A stretch of DNA of 64,000 bases from an uncultured Bacteroidales bacterium (GCA_902782465.1 CACZNH010000012.1:1-64000); one strand, 5' to 3'. Shown: positions 11,232 through 19,596, counted from the first letter of the stretch. The notes: generated by a model not told the origin, from the letters alone. Made by a program: numbers and translations.

Positions 11232-11960
11232 TTAAAGGATTCCCAATTCCTTGAGCTCCTTGGTCATCTTTTCGGTCGGGTTGATGACCTTGCCATACCA
11301 ATCGAGGATCTGAGCCTTCAGTTCCTCGGAGGGATTCTTAGCGTAGCGTCCCTTGGCAAGGTTGATCAGACGGACGGCCTTCTTGCTCTCCTCGCGGACA
11401 TCGGCGGTGAGTCGTTGCTCGCCGTCCATGCCGGTGTAGTGGTCATACTGCTCCCAGTTGGAGTGCAGCCGTTTATCAAGGGCGATGAGTTCCTTGAGGA
11501 ACGGGTAGCGCTCACTGTCTGGGCAGGTGGCATTCTCCAGGGAAAGCGTGCGCAACTTCAGATGAAGTTCACGCATTTTCTGGACGATGCCAAGGTTCTC
11601 TACATAGAGGGCCTGGATCTCATCGGGCAACTGGTCGTGGTCAGCACGCTTGCCTGCCTTGAACTCATTGGCAGGTTGCTGCTGCTTGACTTCAAGGTTG
11701 CGATTGACCACAATCTTATCGACCTCTGCCTGCATCGCTTCAACCTGCTCGTGAGTGATCTGCTGCAGACGGAACGAAAGCCGTTTCTTCAGCTGATACT
11801 CGATGAACTTGGCCTTCCCTCGTGGGTTCGCCATGAGGTTGCGGTACATGATCTGGTTGCCCGTCAACTGGAGCAAAAGCATGGCGCCCTCAGCGAAGTC
11901 ACGCTCGCTTTCGGGCAGGTTCAGCCATGCCTGTACTTTCTCGTTAAACTTCTGATTCAT
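11232..11960 (-). CDS. Hypothetical helical protein of the head module
   Basis: A protein of about 242 aa from the ATG at 11960 (MNQKFNEKVQAW); a TTG three codons earlier is a weaker start. It is predicted to be almost entirely helical with likely coiled coil, rich in Glu, Lys, Gln and Leu, with no membrane segment or catalytic motif that I recognise. It starts 11 bases after the phosphoribosyltransferase-like gene and is followed by a hairpin terminator. A structural or scaffolding role is possible but unsupported. Confidence 0.6.
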   Translation of the reverse strand: MNQKFNEKVQAWLNLPESERDFAEGAMLLLQLTGNQIMYRNLMANPRGKAKFIEYQLKKRLSFRLQQITHEQVEAMQAEVDKIVVNRNLEVKQQQPANEFKAGKRADHDQLPDEIQALYVENLGIVQKMRELHLKLRTLSLENATCPDSERYPFLKELIALDKRLHSNWEQYDHYTGMDGEQRLTADVREESKKAVRLINLAKGRYAKNPSEELKAQILDWYGKVINPTEKMTKELKELGIL

Positions 11961-11970
11961 AATTCTCAAT

Positions 11971-12612
11971 TCACAATTTATTATTTACATTTGTAAACCA
12001 GACGAGGTTTTTGCCTAGCGGCTGAAGGAGCCTCCTCATGGCCGCCAGTGTCTGCCCGGTTGTCACAAAGTCATCGTAAACAATGACGTTGGGCTCTTTG
12101 GGCAGCACATTGAGTTCAAAAACCGCGTTCACCCGTTGCTTGGTGTGGCAAAATGCCACATCCTCGTAGAACGGAATCTCCAGCATCTGGCCCAGTCTCT
12201 CGCTGATGAGCGTGGAGGTGCAGATGCACCAGGAACCCAAGTGGAGGTTATAGCCCAGCATCTCCTTGATCACGGGGCAGATGTTGTCGGCAAAAAACGC
12301 CACCATGTCAGGGTCGCCCTTGATGTCGGTGAGCGTCCGTCCGTAGACGGTCTTTTGCCAGATGGAGATGAAGTTGATGTCCGAGCGGCGTGTCAGGCGC
12401 AGTCTGTAGGAGAAGTCACACCGCGCTTCAGTGGACTTGTCCCACGACTTGCGCTTCTGCACCTCGAACAAATCCTTTTGTCCGGGGTGCGTCTCGACGC
12501 TCGGCAACGAGACATCGAGAGAACCCAGGTCGGCTGTCGGGAAGGTGATGTCGTTCAAGACCCCTTTCAAGTCGACCGAAGTTCTCCCGGTGTCATTGCT
12601 ATCTTCGTCCAT
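11971..12612 (-). CDS. ComF-like phosphoribosyltransferase-fold protein in phage head module
   Basis: A 213-aa protein with a classic PRPP-binding loop, NVIVYDDFVTTGQTLAAM (175-192): hydrophobic strand, two Asp, then TTGQT. This is typical of type I phosphoribosyltransferases and ComF-like proteins. The first 60 residues are unrelated and low in structure. The middle contains CICTSTLISERLG (130-141), which fits the next strand-helix of the fold. The gene lies between a virion-like gene and a helical gene in a compact operon (6 and 10 bases of spacing). The substrate is unknown; nucleotide salvage, DNA or protein modification are all possible. Confidence 0.7.
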   Translation of the reverse strand: MDEDSNDTGRTSVDLKGVLNDITFPTADLGSLDVSLPSVETHPGQKDLFEVQKRKSWDKSTEARCDFSYRLRLTRRSDINFISIWQKTVYGRTLTDIKGDPDMVAFFADNICPVIKEMLGYNLHLGSWCICTSTLISERLGQMLEIPFYEDVAFCHTKQRVNAVFELNVLPKEPNVIVYDDFVTTGQTLAAMRRLLQPLGKNLVWFTNVNNKL

Positions 12613-12618
12613 TACGGA

Positions 12619-13377
12619 TTACCTTGCGGCGTAAGCATTAGGATCATCGTCACCGCCTCCATCATCGTCTCCTTCAGAGCTTTTTGCAGGCGCAGGGTTG
12701 AGATTGTTGGACGGATTCAGGGTGTTGCTGCCGTCATCAAGTCCGTTATCCTTACCGCTGGTGCCGCCATCATGGGGGTTCCACGGGATGATGGTTCCGC
12801 CACCGCCACCATCATCTTTCTCGTTGATGACGCCGTCCTCGGTGACAATCTCACCGTCGTAGAACGGAGCGGGGCACTCGTCAGTGGCCTCCACGTTGAG
12901 GGTGGTGCTGGTCGTGCCGGTGGCACCCTGGCCCAGATCCTGGGCAACGGTGGACTTCACCTGCCACTTCTCGCTGCCGACAACACGGAACTTGCCGCGG
13001 ACGGTCTCAACGAGATAGACGCAGTCGTTGTTGTTGACGTATGCGGACAGGGCCGAAGCCTCAACGCCCACACTGGGATGGACCGCCACGAGCTTGTTGA
13101 GCTGCGTCTGGCTGGGGAACTCTCCCTGCGGGTCGCTGGTCAACTGCGACTTGTCAGTCAGAATGTCGATGAACTTCCAGGTAGCGTCTGCTGCGAGCAC
13201 GAAGCTGCCCGAGTAAGCCGCGCTGGTCAGACGGCCGAGCGCGTCGTAGGTAAGCGTGGGCCACGACACGATCTGGTCCTTGCTGATGTAGTAGATGCGA
13301 CGCTTGATGCCGGGGAGCTCGGGAGTTCCCTGGCACCAGGCGAGCGACTGTTGGATGGTTGAACAAACGGTTGCCAT
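12619..13377 (-). CDS. Probable phage structural protein (head decoration or tube-like)
   Basis: A 252-aa protein that begins MATVCSTIQQSLAW and is followed by beta-rich sequence. The last about 60 residues are Gly/Asp/Asn-rich and low complexity (DDGGGGGTIIPWN, then DDDGGGDDDPNAYAAR). It lies 34 bases downstream of the major capsid gene, where head-decoration, adaptor or tail-tube genes usually sit. The sequence gives no motif for a firm family assignment. The disordered acidic tail is compatible with a surface-exposed virion protein. Confidence 0.5.
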   Translation of the reverse strand: MATVCSTIQQSLAWCQGTPELPGIKRRIYYISKDQIVSWPTLTYDALGRLTSAAYSGSFVLAADATWKFIDILTDKSQLTSDPQGEFPSQTQLNKLVAVHPSVGVEASALSAYVNNNDCVYLVETVRGKFRVVGSEKWQVKSTVAQDLGQGATGTTSTTLNVEATDECPAPFYDGEIVTEDGVINEKDDGGGGGTIIPWNPHDGGTSGKDNGLDDGSNTLNPSNNLNPAPAKSSEGDDDGGGDDDPNAYAAR

Positions 13378-13411
13378 TTTGTTAGTCGTTATTGAGGGTT
13401 AGACATGATTA

Positions 13412-14377
13412 TCAGGCAGCGAGCTTCACCACCTTGAGGCGGCGGTAGTCGATGCTCTCGAACTGCACGCCGAAGAACATGGTGGCGATGTACGAGAGAA
13501 TGAAGGGCTCGTACTCCTTCACCATCACGCTCTCGACGTCGCTCATCTGGTCGAAGCCCACAAGCATGTTGCTCTTGGGGGTGACGTGGATGAACTGGCT
13601 GTCGGCCTTGTTGAACAGGGGCACGAGGTGGAGCTTGCCGTTGCTGCCCTCCACGGTGTCCTGGCCGTACTTGCTGTAGTAGTTGATGCCGCCGTGGGTG
13701 AGCAGCATGGCCTCGTTGTACTTGTCGGCGAAGTCCTGAGAGCAGTACATGTTCAGGTCGAGCGAGCGCAGGCGCGGGTCGAGACTGAACAGGATCTGCT
13801 TGGCGATGTCCACAGCATTTGCCGTGGTGATCTCCTCCTCCAGCTGCATGAAGTTCTTCTTCTCGACGCTGACGTTGCCGGCTGCGATCTCCTTGGTAGT
13901 GATGGTGTCGAAGCCGTCGAACAGGTCGTGCGTGGTGTCACCGTTGGCGTCACGCTCGGCGCTCCAGATGGCGTCGTTGAGGCTCTCGGAGAGGCTCTTG
14001 GCGATGAGCGTGAGCACATGCAGCGCCGACGGCGCCTTCATCTGGCCGTCGCCCTTGGTGGCGGCCAGGTAACCGAGGATGGTGGAGGCGGCCGAGTTGG
14101 GCTCGAACTTGGCGACTACCGAACCCATGAAGGTCTCGAGGGTGCGGTACTCGACCTTGAGGTTGAAGTCCATGGAGCGCGAAGGCTTGTAGGGGGCGAA
14201 CTGGGCGTTGCCGCTGACGGCGCCCACGTTCTCCTTGTAGCGGATGCCCGGGCGCGGGGTCATGTGCTGCAGGGTGTCGTTACAGCCGATGATGGGCATG
14301 TAGAGCAGTTCCTTGCGGTACTTGACGGCAGCGTCCTGAAGGGCTGACGTAGGGATGGAAATAATTTGTCCTGCCAT
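13412..14377 (-). CDS. Phage major capsid protein (HK97-like)
   Basis: A 321-aa protein placed directly after the head protease/scaffold gene, the standard position for the major capsid protein. The middle contains a long helix-rich region (LHVLTLIAKSLSESLNDAIWSAERD, about 120-145). The C-terminus FILSYIATMFFGVQFESIDYRRLKVVKLA reads like the terminal beta strand of HK97-fold capsid proteins. Length is in the family range. I recognise the family from pattern and context rather than an invariant motif. It probably self-assembles into the procapsid and is trimmed by the adjacent protease. Confidence 0.75.
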   Translation of the reverse strand: MAGQIISIPTSALQDAAVKYRKELLYMPIIGCNDTLQHMTPRPGIRYKENVGAVSGNAQFAPYKPSRSMDFNLKVEYRTLETFMGSVVAKFEPNSAASTILGYLAATKGDGQMKAPSALHVLTLIAKSLSESLNDAIWSAERDANGDTTHDLFDGFDTITTKEIAAGNVSVEKKNFMQLEEEITTANAVDIAKQILFSLDPRLRSLDLNMYCSQDFADKYNEAMLLTHGGINYYSKYGQDTVEGSNGKLHLVPLFNKADSQFIHVTPKSNMLVGFDQMSDVESVMVKEYEPFILSYIATMFFGVQFESIDYRRLKVVKLAA

Positions 14378-14432
14378 AGTGGTATAGGATTAGGTCTTGT
14401 GTGTTTTACAATGGGTAGGATACAGTGTAGGA

Positions 14433-15524
14433 TCAGGGAACGAGGGCATGGAGCCTCTTGGCGTCGTTCACTGTCTGCACGAACTCGTCGAATGGGGTCT
14501 GGGGTTCGTGCCTGGAGTTGTCGTCGATGACGGCATGGGAATCTTCGGCAGGGTTGGCCTGCAGGGCCTCCACCTGCGCGGTGAGGTCGGCGTTCTGACG
14601 GTCACGGGCGGCCAGGGCATCCTCGATGGCCTGCATCTGCGCCTCGGTGAGCGTCACACCGTTCTCACCCACGGCAAAGCCCTCCACTTGGAGGACCTTG
14701 CCCAGGAGTTCATAGGATCGATTCATAACGGTTACAGCTTCTTTTGTCTGGTTACTGATACTGTCTGTGCTTTCAATGGTTTGTGGAGTCTCGTTTTCTT
14801 CTCTCTCAGGTGCAGCGGGATCCTCGACTGCAGCTGTCACAGGGACTTCTGCCCTTGACTTGAACAGGGAGGCGATTGAGGCGAGGAACCGGGCGAAGGC
14901 CGTTTCCTTGCTCTCGGTGGGCACGTTGGGGATGGGCATGCCTGCCGCTGCCATGGCCGAGGCCACGGCGTCGGTAAGCACGGGCTTCTCCTCGTTGAGC
15001 TCTGTGATCTCATCGACAAAGCCCCACTCGCGGGCCTCCTTGGCATTGAGCCAGCCGCCCTCCTTCATCAGGTTGAGCAGGTCGGCCTGCGGCTTGCTGG
15101 TCTTGGCGGCATACATCGCGGCGATGTTGTTGTCAAGCTTGTTCAGGTCATTGATGGCGTCCTCACAGTGGCCGACGAGCTGCGCGAGCTGGTCGGCGTT
15201 GAGGTTGCCCCACTCGAAGAACTCCATGCTGCACTTGTGCACCAGATACATGGCAGAGGAGTCGATCGAGATGTGCTTGGCACCGAGCGAAGCGACGGTT
15301 GCCGCACTGGCGTTCATGCCCACGAAGTGGACCGTCACGTCGCCGTGACGCTTGAATGCGGATGCGATGGAGAGCGCCGTGGCGACTGAACCGCCAAGGC
15401 TGTCGATGAGCACGTGGACCGGCTTGCCCTCGTTGCGGGCAAGCACGTAGTCCACATAGTTGCGGTCGAAATCGTAGCCGCCCACTTGCCCCTTAAGGTG
15501 AAGGTGGTATTGTGTGTTTTTCAT
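14433..15524 (-). CDS. ClpP-type head maturation protease fused to scaffold-like tail
   Basis: A 363-aa protein. Residues 1-170 form a ClpP-like serine protease: IDSLGGSVATALSIASAF (40-57), the nucleophile in GMNASAATVASLGA (Ser73), the His in SSAMYLVHKCS (His96), and a downstream KEAREWGFVDEI segment. Residues 230-363 are Glu/Gln/Ala-rich and coiled-coil-like, as in the scaffold domain of phage protease-scaffold fusions. It is the first gene of the head operon, with a TAATTTTG box at 15556-15549 about 25 bases upstream. The catalytic residues look intact. Confidence 0.87.
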   Translation of the reverse strand: MKNTQYHLHLKGQVGGYDFDRNYVDYVLARNEGKPVHVLIDSLGGSVATALSIASAFKRHGDVTVHFVGMNASAATVASLGAKHISIDSSAMYLVHKCSMEFFEWGNLNADQLAQLVGHCEDAINDLNKLDNNIAAMYAAKTSKPQADLLNLMKEGGWLNAKEAREWGFVDEITELNEEKPVLTDAVASAMAAAGMPIPNVPTESKETAFARFLASIASLFKSRAEVPVTAAVEDPAAPEREENETPQTIESTDSISNQTKEAVTVMNRSYELLGKVLQVEGFAVGENGVTLTEAQMQAIEDALAARDRQNADLTAQVEALQANPAEDSHAVIDDNSRHEPQTPFDEFVQTVNDAKRLHALVP

Positions 15525-15548
15525 AGGATAGATTACATTTTCTCGCTA

Positions 15549-15556
15549 CAAAATTA
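15549..15556 (-). promoter_or_regulatory. -7 promoter box for the head-gene operon
   Basis: TAATTTTG on minus matches TAnnTTTG and lies 25 bases before the protease ATG at 15524. It follows the ardA terminator at 15701-15720, so the head genes form a separate transcription unit. Confidence 0.45.
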
Positions 15557-15700
15557 TAGCGATGAACACCGCTGATAAAAGACAAAATCCGTCCAGGATT
15601 CTGTTCTTTTTCGGGTTGGTGGGCGGGCCCGGTTTCTCCCGTTCATCGCCTTGATCCAGTGGCTGCGGTCGTCCCTGGTCCCGTTCCGCATGGGCACAAG

Positions 15701-15720
15701 AAAAGCCGCCCGAAGGTGGC
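15701..15720 (-). terminator. Terminator after ardA
   Basis: On minus, GCCACCTTCGGGCGGC folds into a short GC-rich hairpin (15720-15705) followed by TTTTCTT. It lies 25 bases past the ardA stop. Confidence 0.6.
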
Positions 15721-15744
15721 CTCTCTCGCTGGGTGTGGTGCGGC

Positions 15745-16416
15745 TCAGCAGGTGCGGAACACGTGACCGCCATCGCCCATGTCATAGTCAGACATGAACA
15801 GCTCACGGGCAAAAGCCTTGAAGTCAAAAAAGCGGGTGATGCTCTCGGGAACATTGTCGAACATGCAAAGCTCATCGGCGAGGTGCTGGGCAAACTCCTC
15901 CTCGCTGTCCCATCGGCCGCAGTAACGCTCGCGGAAATCCGAGAAATCCGCATCGCTGTCGCTCGTGACATCCAGAAACGCCCTGAAGGCCTCCTGCTCG
16001 TCATCATCGAGGTCAGCGTACTCGAGAATGCGCTCGAATGTGTCCTCATCGAGACCGCTCTCACTGTACCACTCATCGGGATAATTCTCATAATCGAGGT
16101 AGGCAAACTCGGGATCCTGCTCATCACGGTGCAGCCATCGGCAGGCGGCCACAAAATCCTCGTAGCAGCTGAAGGTGTACAGGTCAAGCCACATGCCAGC
16201 CAGCGGCCTCCCTTCATTATACTTGTGATAGGTGCAGCAGAACACGGCGGGATGGCCGCTGCGGTAATCATACTTGTGGAAATCCAAATCGACCTCCTCA
16301 AGCTCATCAACGATATTGAAATTGGATGAGCTGAGCGAGCCTTTTACCAACTGCTCTTGAACACTGGCGCTGTCAGCACCGCTTACAGGATTGAAAGAAT
16401 TGAAATTGTTGTCCAT
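15745..16416 (-). CDS. ardA: ArdA-family antirestriction protein
   Basis: A 223-aa, very acidic protein. ArdA proteins mimic bent B-form DNA and block type I restriction-modification enzymes, letting incoming DNA escape cutting. The family signatures are visible: AVFCCTYHKYNEGRPLAGMW (about 57-76), then YEDFVAACRWLHRDEQDPEFAYLDYENYP. Near the C-terminus is FFDFKAFARELFMSDYDMGDGGHVF. The roughly 40-residue N-terminal extension is variable. It lies between the regulatory/replication genes and the head operon, with its own terminator. Its presence about 10 kb from an intact hsdRMS operon is notable, since its usual target is that enzyme class. Confidence 0.92.
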   Translation of the reverse strand: MDNNFNSFNPVSGADSASVQEQLVKGSLSSSNFNIVDELEEVDLDFHKYDYRSGHPAVFCCTYHKYNEGRPLAGMWLDLYTFSCYEDFVAACRWLHRDEQDPEFAYLDYENYPDEWYSESGLDEDTFERILEYADLDDDEQEAFRAFLDVTSDSDADFSDFRERYCGRWDSEEEFAQHLADELCMFDNVPESITRFFDFKAFARELFMSDYDMGDGGHVFRTC

Positions 16417-16885
16417 AACTGAAAAATATTAAAAGTTAAACATACGATTTTGAACTTGTTTTCGCTTTCGCTTCGCCTTTTTACGATGCCTGCAAAGTGC
16501 GGCTGTGACACACTGAAAGCAAGGCTTGCCCGGGAATTACTACCCGCTGGGCTGGAGAATTTCCGACGGCAACTCGTCTCGGCCTTGCGTGTGTGCAAGC
16601 CGCAATAACTTTGCAGCGGGAAAAGGCGTTGAAAGCGACGTCAGGCAAGTTCAAGTATGTTTGGCTTGTTTTTCAGGGGCAACATGGCAGATTCTTCCTG
16701 CAAGCGGTTGCGCCCAAGACGGTGCAGGTGTCAAGAGCTGAAAAAAAACGGCCGTCGTTTCCCAACGACGAACCGCTTCAGTGTCAAACAGAGTTGGTAT
16801 TGGTATGAACTACGCACTTAGTTGACAGCCTTAAAATTCATTATTAACTTTTAAATTCTTATCGCTATGAAGCAATTATCTATAC
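16417..16885. other. 469-base gap with possible small plus-strand ORF and start-site region of ardA
   Basis: No long minus-strand gene is present. On plus, an ATG at 16486 opens a 40-codon frame ending at 16608 (MPAKCGCDTLKARLARELL...), with three Cys, followed by another open stretch of about 50 codons. These may be short real genes or chance frames in a GC-rich island within AT-rich surroundings. A second short frame (MKQLSILMIVCKG) begins at 16867. The region also holds the minus terminator at 16741-16770 and must contain the ardA promoter; no TAnnTTTG match was certain. Confidence 0.3.
16741..16770 (-). terminator. Rho-independent terminator of the early phage-like operon
   Basis: On minus, CGTCGTT-GGGA-AACGACG (16770-16753) forms a perfect 7-bp stem. 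It is followed by GCCG and eight T (plus A-run 16741-16748). It ends transcription of the genes at 19819-16886. Confidence 0.75.
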
Positions 16886-17308
16886 TTATGATCGTATGCA
16901 AGGGATAAGTGATTTCTGGGCATAGAGCGTCACCTCCACCGAGCATACCGCAGGATCGCCGCTGGGCGTTCCTGTGGTACTCGTGGTTTTGATGATGGGA
17001 CGCGGCTTCTCGTGCTGCCCTATGACGTAAGACTGGTTATTACAGTCGGTGACAACGAAGGCGATGTGCCTATTGGTAGGCACGTCGTCAAGCGTCCTAA
17101 ACCGCAGGGTGGCCTGCTCTACCCTGCCGTTGTTATTATAAGTCGATACCGCCTCGCAAGTCGGCACACCGACAAACGCTATCGGCGTCACCTCGGTGAA
17201 GATGCCGACAGGCAGCCCCGCAAGGTACTTGTACATAATCTCACGTTGAAGGTTCTCGGCTGGGATGTAGCCGATGAACTTTATTCCTGGTAGCGACTGA
17301 TGGTCCAT
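16886..17308 (-). CDS. Hypothetical phage-like protein
   Basis: A 140-aa soluble protein, last gene of the early operon and directly before the strong terminator. It is beta-rich (QATLRFRTLDDVPTNRHIAFVVTD) and ends in a segment with two Cys (CSVEVTLYAQKSLIPC). I do not recognise the family. Its place next to replication genes argues for an early rather than virion role, but the fold pattern would also suit a small structural protein. Confidence 0.55.
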   Translation of the reverse strand: MDHQSLPGIKFIGYIPAENLQREIMYKYLAGLPVGIFTEVTPIAFVGVPTCEAVSTYNNNGRVEQATLRFRTLDDVPTNRHIAFVVTDCNNQSYVIGQHEKPRPIIKTTSTTGTPSGDPAVCSVEVTLYAQKSLIPCIRS

Positions 17309-17351
17309 TTTCTGCTATTTTTTCATTCAAAAATCTTACTGGTTAACATGG

Positions 17352-17897
17352 TTAACATTGCTCATTTTTTGGGGGTTCAAGTTGCGAATTTTTAACCTTT
17401 TTTTGCTTTTCACGCCAAACTTGAACGAGATAGACTTGGCGTTTACGCATGTACAACTTGGCGATGGTGTTCCAGTTGGTGTCGGTCATGTCGATGCCAT
17501 GGGACTCCATCCAGGCCCAAATGACGTCCTGCTTCATCTTGCCGATGTGCCCGAAAGTATGCAGATCATTCCACAGGTCAATGATGAAGCGGGAACGGAT
17601 GCACTTATGAAGGGTATACATTCCGGCCTTGGGCATATAGTTGAATTGCCTAACGTCCTTGTACTTGAAATGAGGCAGAAGTATCGTCAACGTCTCTTCA
17701 CTTGGCTCTGCACGCCTTGTGAAGTGCGGTATACGAATCAGAAAGATTTCAAGGATGTGGTTCTCTACGGAGTTTTTAGGGAACGACACAGCCGGTCCCC
17801 CGAATTGATTGATAACCCATTGCTTCAGATATGGTTCCATCGGGAGTTCTATGGTGTATTCGGGTAACTGTTGAATATCTTTCTGGTTTGATGTCAT
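17352..17897 (-). CDS. Hypothetical protein following the DnaC-like loader
   Basis: A 181-aa protein with no recognised family. The C-terminal half is basic and helical (about 120-170: IGKMKQDVIWAWMESHGIDMTDTNWNTIAKLYMRKRQVYLVQVWREKQKKVK) and could bind DNA. It starts 12 bases after the dnaC-like stop in the same operon, so a part in replication or its control is plausible. Confidence 0.55.
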   Translation of the reverse strand: MTSNQKDIQQLPEYTIELPMEPYLKQWVINQFGGPAVSFPKNSVENHILEIFLIRIPHFTRRAEPSEETLTILLPHFKYKDVRQFNYMPKAGMYTLHKCIRSRFIIDLWNDLHTFGHIGKMKQDVIWAWMESHGIDMTDTNWNTIAKLYMRKRQVYLVQVWREKQKKVKNSQLEPPKNEQC

Positions 17898-17909
17898 AGT
17901 ACCGCAAAG

Positions 17910-18614
17910 TTAACAGCGGTATCTCACATCCTGAAAGACGATGACTTCCAGCATCTCGTTGAAGCGGTCGGCGATGCGAACACCATACTTCTCTTGCAGT
18001 TCGGCTGCTGTGAGGTTTGTCGTGATGGCCGTGAACAACTGGTGCTGGTAACGGTATTCCAACAGGTCAACAACAGGACTGAGCACATTACCGTAGCTCA
18101 ACACCTCGGCGGGTTCCTTGCCGAGGTCGTCTATGGCAAGCATCGAGCGCGAGCGCAGGCTGCGCATCTTGTTGTAGTCTTTTGAAAGTATGGTTATCTC
18201 CATGGCATCGACAATCTCCATGCCCACTTCGAACTCTTTGCTCAAGAACGAGAAATGCCCTCCTCTTTGGAGGAAGTTCAAAGCCTTTTGGAAAGCGTAC
18301 AGCATCGTGGACTTTCCATTGCCGCAAGTGCCGCACAGCATGACCCCGAACTTGGGTTTCTCGGCCGTGATGAAACTGGCGAACCTCATGAGCACGTTGA
18401 TCACGTTGTCGTCTTCCCGGAACGTGCGCTGGCGATTCTCCACTGTGATCCTGTAACAGGCCGTCAGCAGGTCAAAGGCCTTCTGGGCTGTCAGGTTGAA
18501 TCGAAAACGGTCCACCATAATCTGACGCTTTATGATTGCCGACATCAGTGCCTCGACGTCGCTTGAGTTGATCATCGGGATTATTTCCCTGTTGTTTTTG
18601 TCCTCCTTTTCCAT
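17910..18614 (-). CDS. DnaC/IstB-like AAA+ helicase loader
   Basis: An AAA+ ATPase (about 234 aa from the ATG at 18614; an earlier in-frame start at 18686 and a later one at 18575 are possible). Walker A is GTCGNGKST. Walker B with the DnaC-type signature is SMLAIDDLGKEPAEV, followed by LLEYRYQHQLFTAITTNLTAAEL and a sensor region, as in DnaC and phage helicase loaders. It probably loads the host replicative helicase at the element's origin. Its start overlaps the 3' end of the initiator-like gene by about 140 bases in another frame, which is unusually long. Confidence 0.85.
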   Translation of the reverse strand: MEKEDKNNREIIPMINSSDVEALMSAIIKRQIMVDRFRFNLTAQKAFDLLTACYRITVENRQRTFREDDNVINVLMRFASFITAEKPKFGVMLCGTCGNGKSTMLYAFQKALNFLQRGGHFSFLSKEFEVGMEIVDAMEITILSKDYNKMRSLRSRSMLAIDDLGKEPAEVLSYGNVLSPVVDLLEYRYQHQLFTAITTNLTAAELQEKYGVRIADRFNEMLEVIVFQDVRYRC

Positions 18615-19395
18615 TTCTTTTTTCGTTTTGAAGTTGTATTTTCGCCCAATTGATAAAGTGCTTCTTGAAATCGTTGAAGTCGGCATGTACCTTATTCTGG
18701 AACTGCATCTCGGGCACGAAAATGTCTATCAGTTCGAGAACGCATTTCTTGTCGCGCCTCAGCGCCAACATGGCCTGCTCTATCGATGCATCAGAGTGCT
18801 TCAACTCTTCGCAATAATCACTCAACGTAGAGTTCATTTTTGATTCAACTACACCAAAAACTTCTTCTTCACGCGTATTGTTAGAGAGATTATTATTATT
18901 TTTTTTATTTATTTCTTTAGTAATACGAGCCTCTTTGTGATTCCTTGACTGGTTCCCATTATGAGACCCATTCTGTTCGTTCTCATCCACCACATCGTCT
19001 TCCGGGTCTATATAAACACCCATGATTTCTTGGATATCATTGTTACCACGTTGGGCCAATGATGCCAAATTCTGGTATTTATCATAATTGACGATAGTGA
19101 TGAGAATCCACAAATGACTTGAGCGGTCGCATGTAATCATCCCTGATTGCTCAAGGATATTGATAAAAGATGACACCACACGAATATTGGTTTTCCATCG
19201 TCGAGAGAGCGCCCTAATAGTCGTTACTATTTGCCCTCTCTCCATGTTTATAGGATTGCTGCGGATGAAGATGAATTCCTTCTTCCATGCAGCCATCATA
19301 ATCATATCAATCCAACGGTATGACTGTTTGTCGTTTAGCCAAATCCAGTGGTCCGTTATACATCTATGAACTAATATCCAGCCATTCGTATTCAT
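18472..19395 (-). CDS. DnaD/DnaT-like replication initiator
   Basis: A 307-aa protein. Residues 1-110 look like a winged-helix domain of phage initiators (WILVHRCITDHWIWLNDKQSYRWIDMIMMAAW..., then RGQIVTTIRALSRRW). The middle is a low-complexity Asn/Glu/Lys linker (about 130-180). A C-terminal segment FNDFKKHFINWAKIQLQNEKR matches the tail of Bacteroidetes phage initiator-like proteins. It stands directly before the helicase loader, the usual initiator-loader pair. The C-terminal about 45 residues are encoded in the overlap with the next gene. Confidence 0.68.
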   Translation of the reverse strand: MNTNGWILVHRCITDHWIWLNDKQSYRWIDMIMMAAWKKEFIFIRSNPINMERGQIVTTIRALSRRWKTNIRVVSSFINILEQSGMITCDRSSHLWILITIVNYDKYQNLASLAQRGNNDIQEIMGVYIDPEDDVVDENEQNGSHNGNQSRNHKEARITKEINKKNNNNLSNNTREEEVFGVVESKMNSTLSDYCEELKHSDASIEQAMLALRRDKKCVLELIDIFVPEMQFQNKVHADFNDFKKHFINWAKIQLQNEKRNGKGGQKQQGNNPDDQLKRRRGTDVGNHKASDYGGPFSIQPDSPEGL

Positions 19396-19398
19396 AAG

Positions 19399-19596
19399 TC
19401 AAAAAGATGATTTCCAAAAGCGAAGAATTTCGCTGCCTGTAAAGTACTTGCGGGTTGTTGACCGTCGAATGCCAAAGCAAATCCTGCCCTTCTTAACATA
19501 CCTCATCAAAGTGTTTCGATGAATACCCAGCAGGCGGCAAGTATCTTCTATATTATATCTGCCGTTCCTGGAAACTTGCGGTTCGTCAATTACCAT
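19399..19596 (-). CDS. Small MerR/excisionase-type helix-turn-helix protein
   Basis: A 65-aa protein with a winged-HTH of the HTH_17/excisionase type: RYNIEDTCRLLGIHRNTLMRYVKKGRICFGIRR (about 13-45), then a wing KYFTGSEILRFWKSSF. Such proteins act as excisionases or early regulators in integrative elements. It overlaps the upstream regulator by 11 bases and is 3 bases from the initiator gene. If an excisionase, its partner integrase must lie outside the window. Confidence 0.72.
   Translation of the reverse strand: MVIDEPQVSRNGRYNIEDTCRLLGIHRNTLMRYVKKGRICFGIRRSTTRKYFTGSEILRFWKSSF

Noticed and set aside
12136..13362. 408-codon open frame on plus
   Set aside because: It lies antisense to the PRTase-like and virion-like genes, has no recognisable motif and mirrors GC-rich codon use on the other strand.
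15546..16310. 254-codon open frame on minus overlapping ardA
   Set aside because: Ser/Arg-rich alternate frame. The ArdA frame has strong family signatures, and the terminator at 15701 lies inside this alternative.
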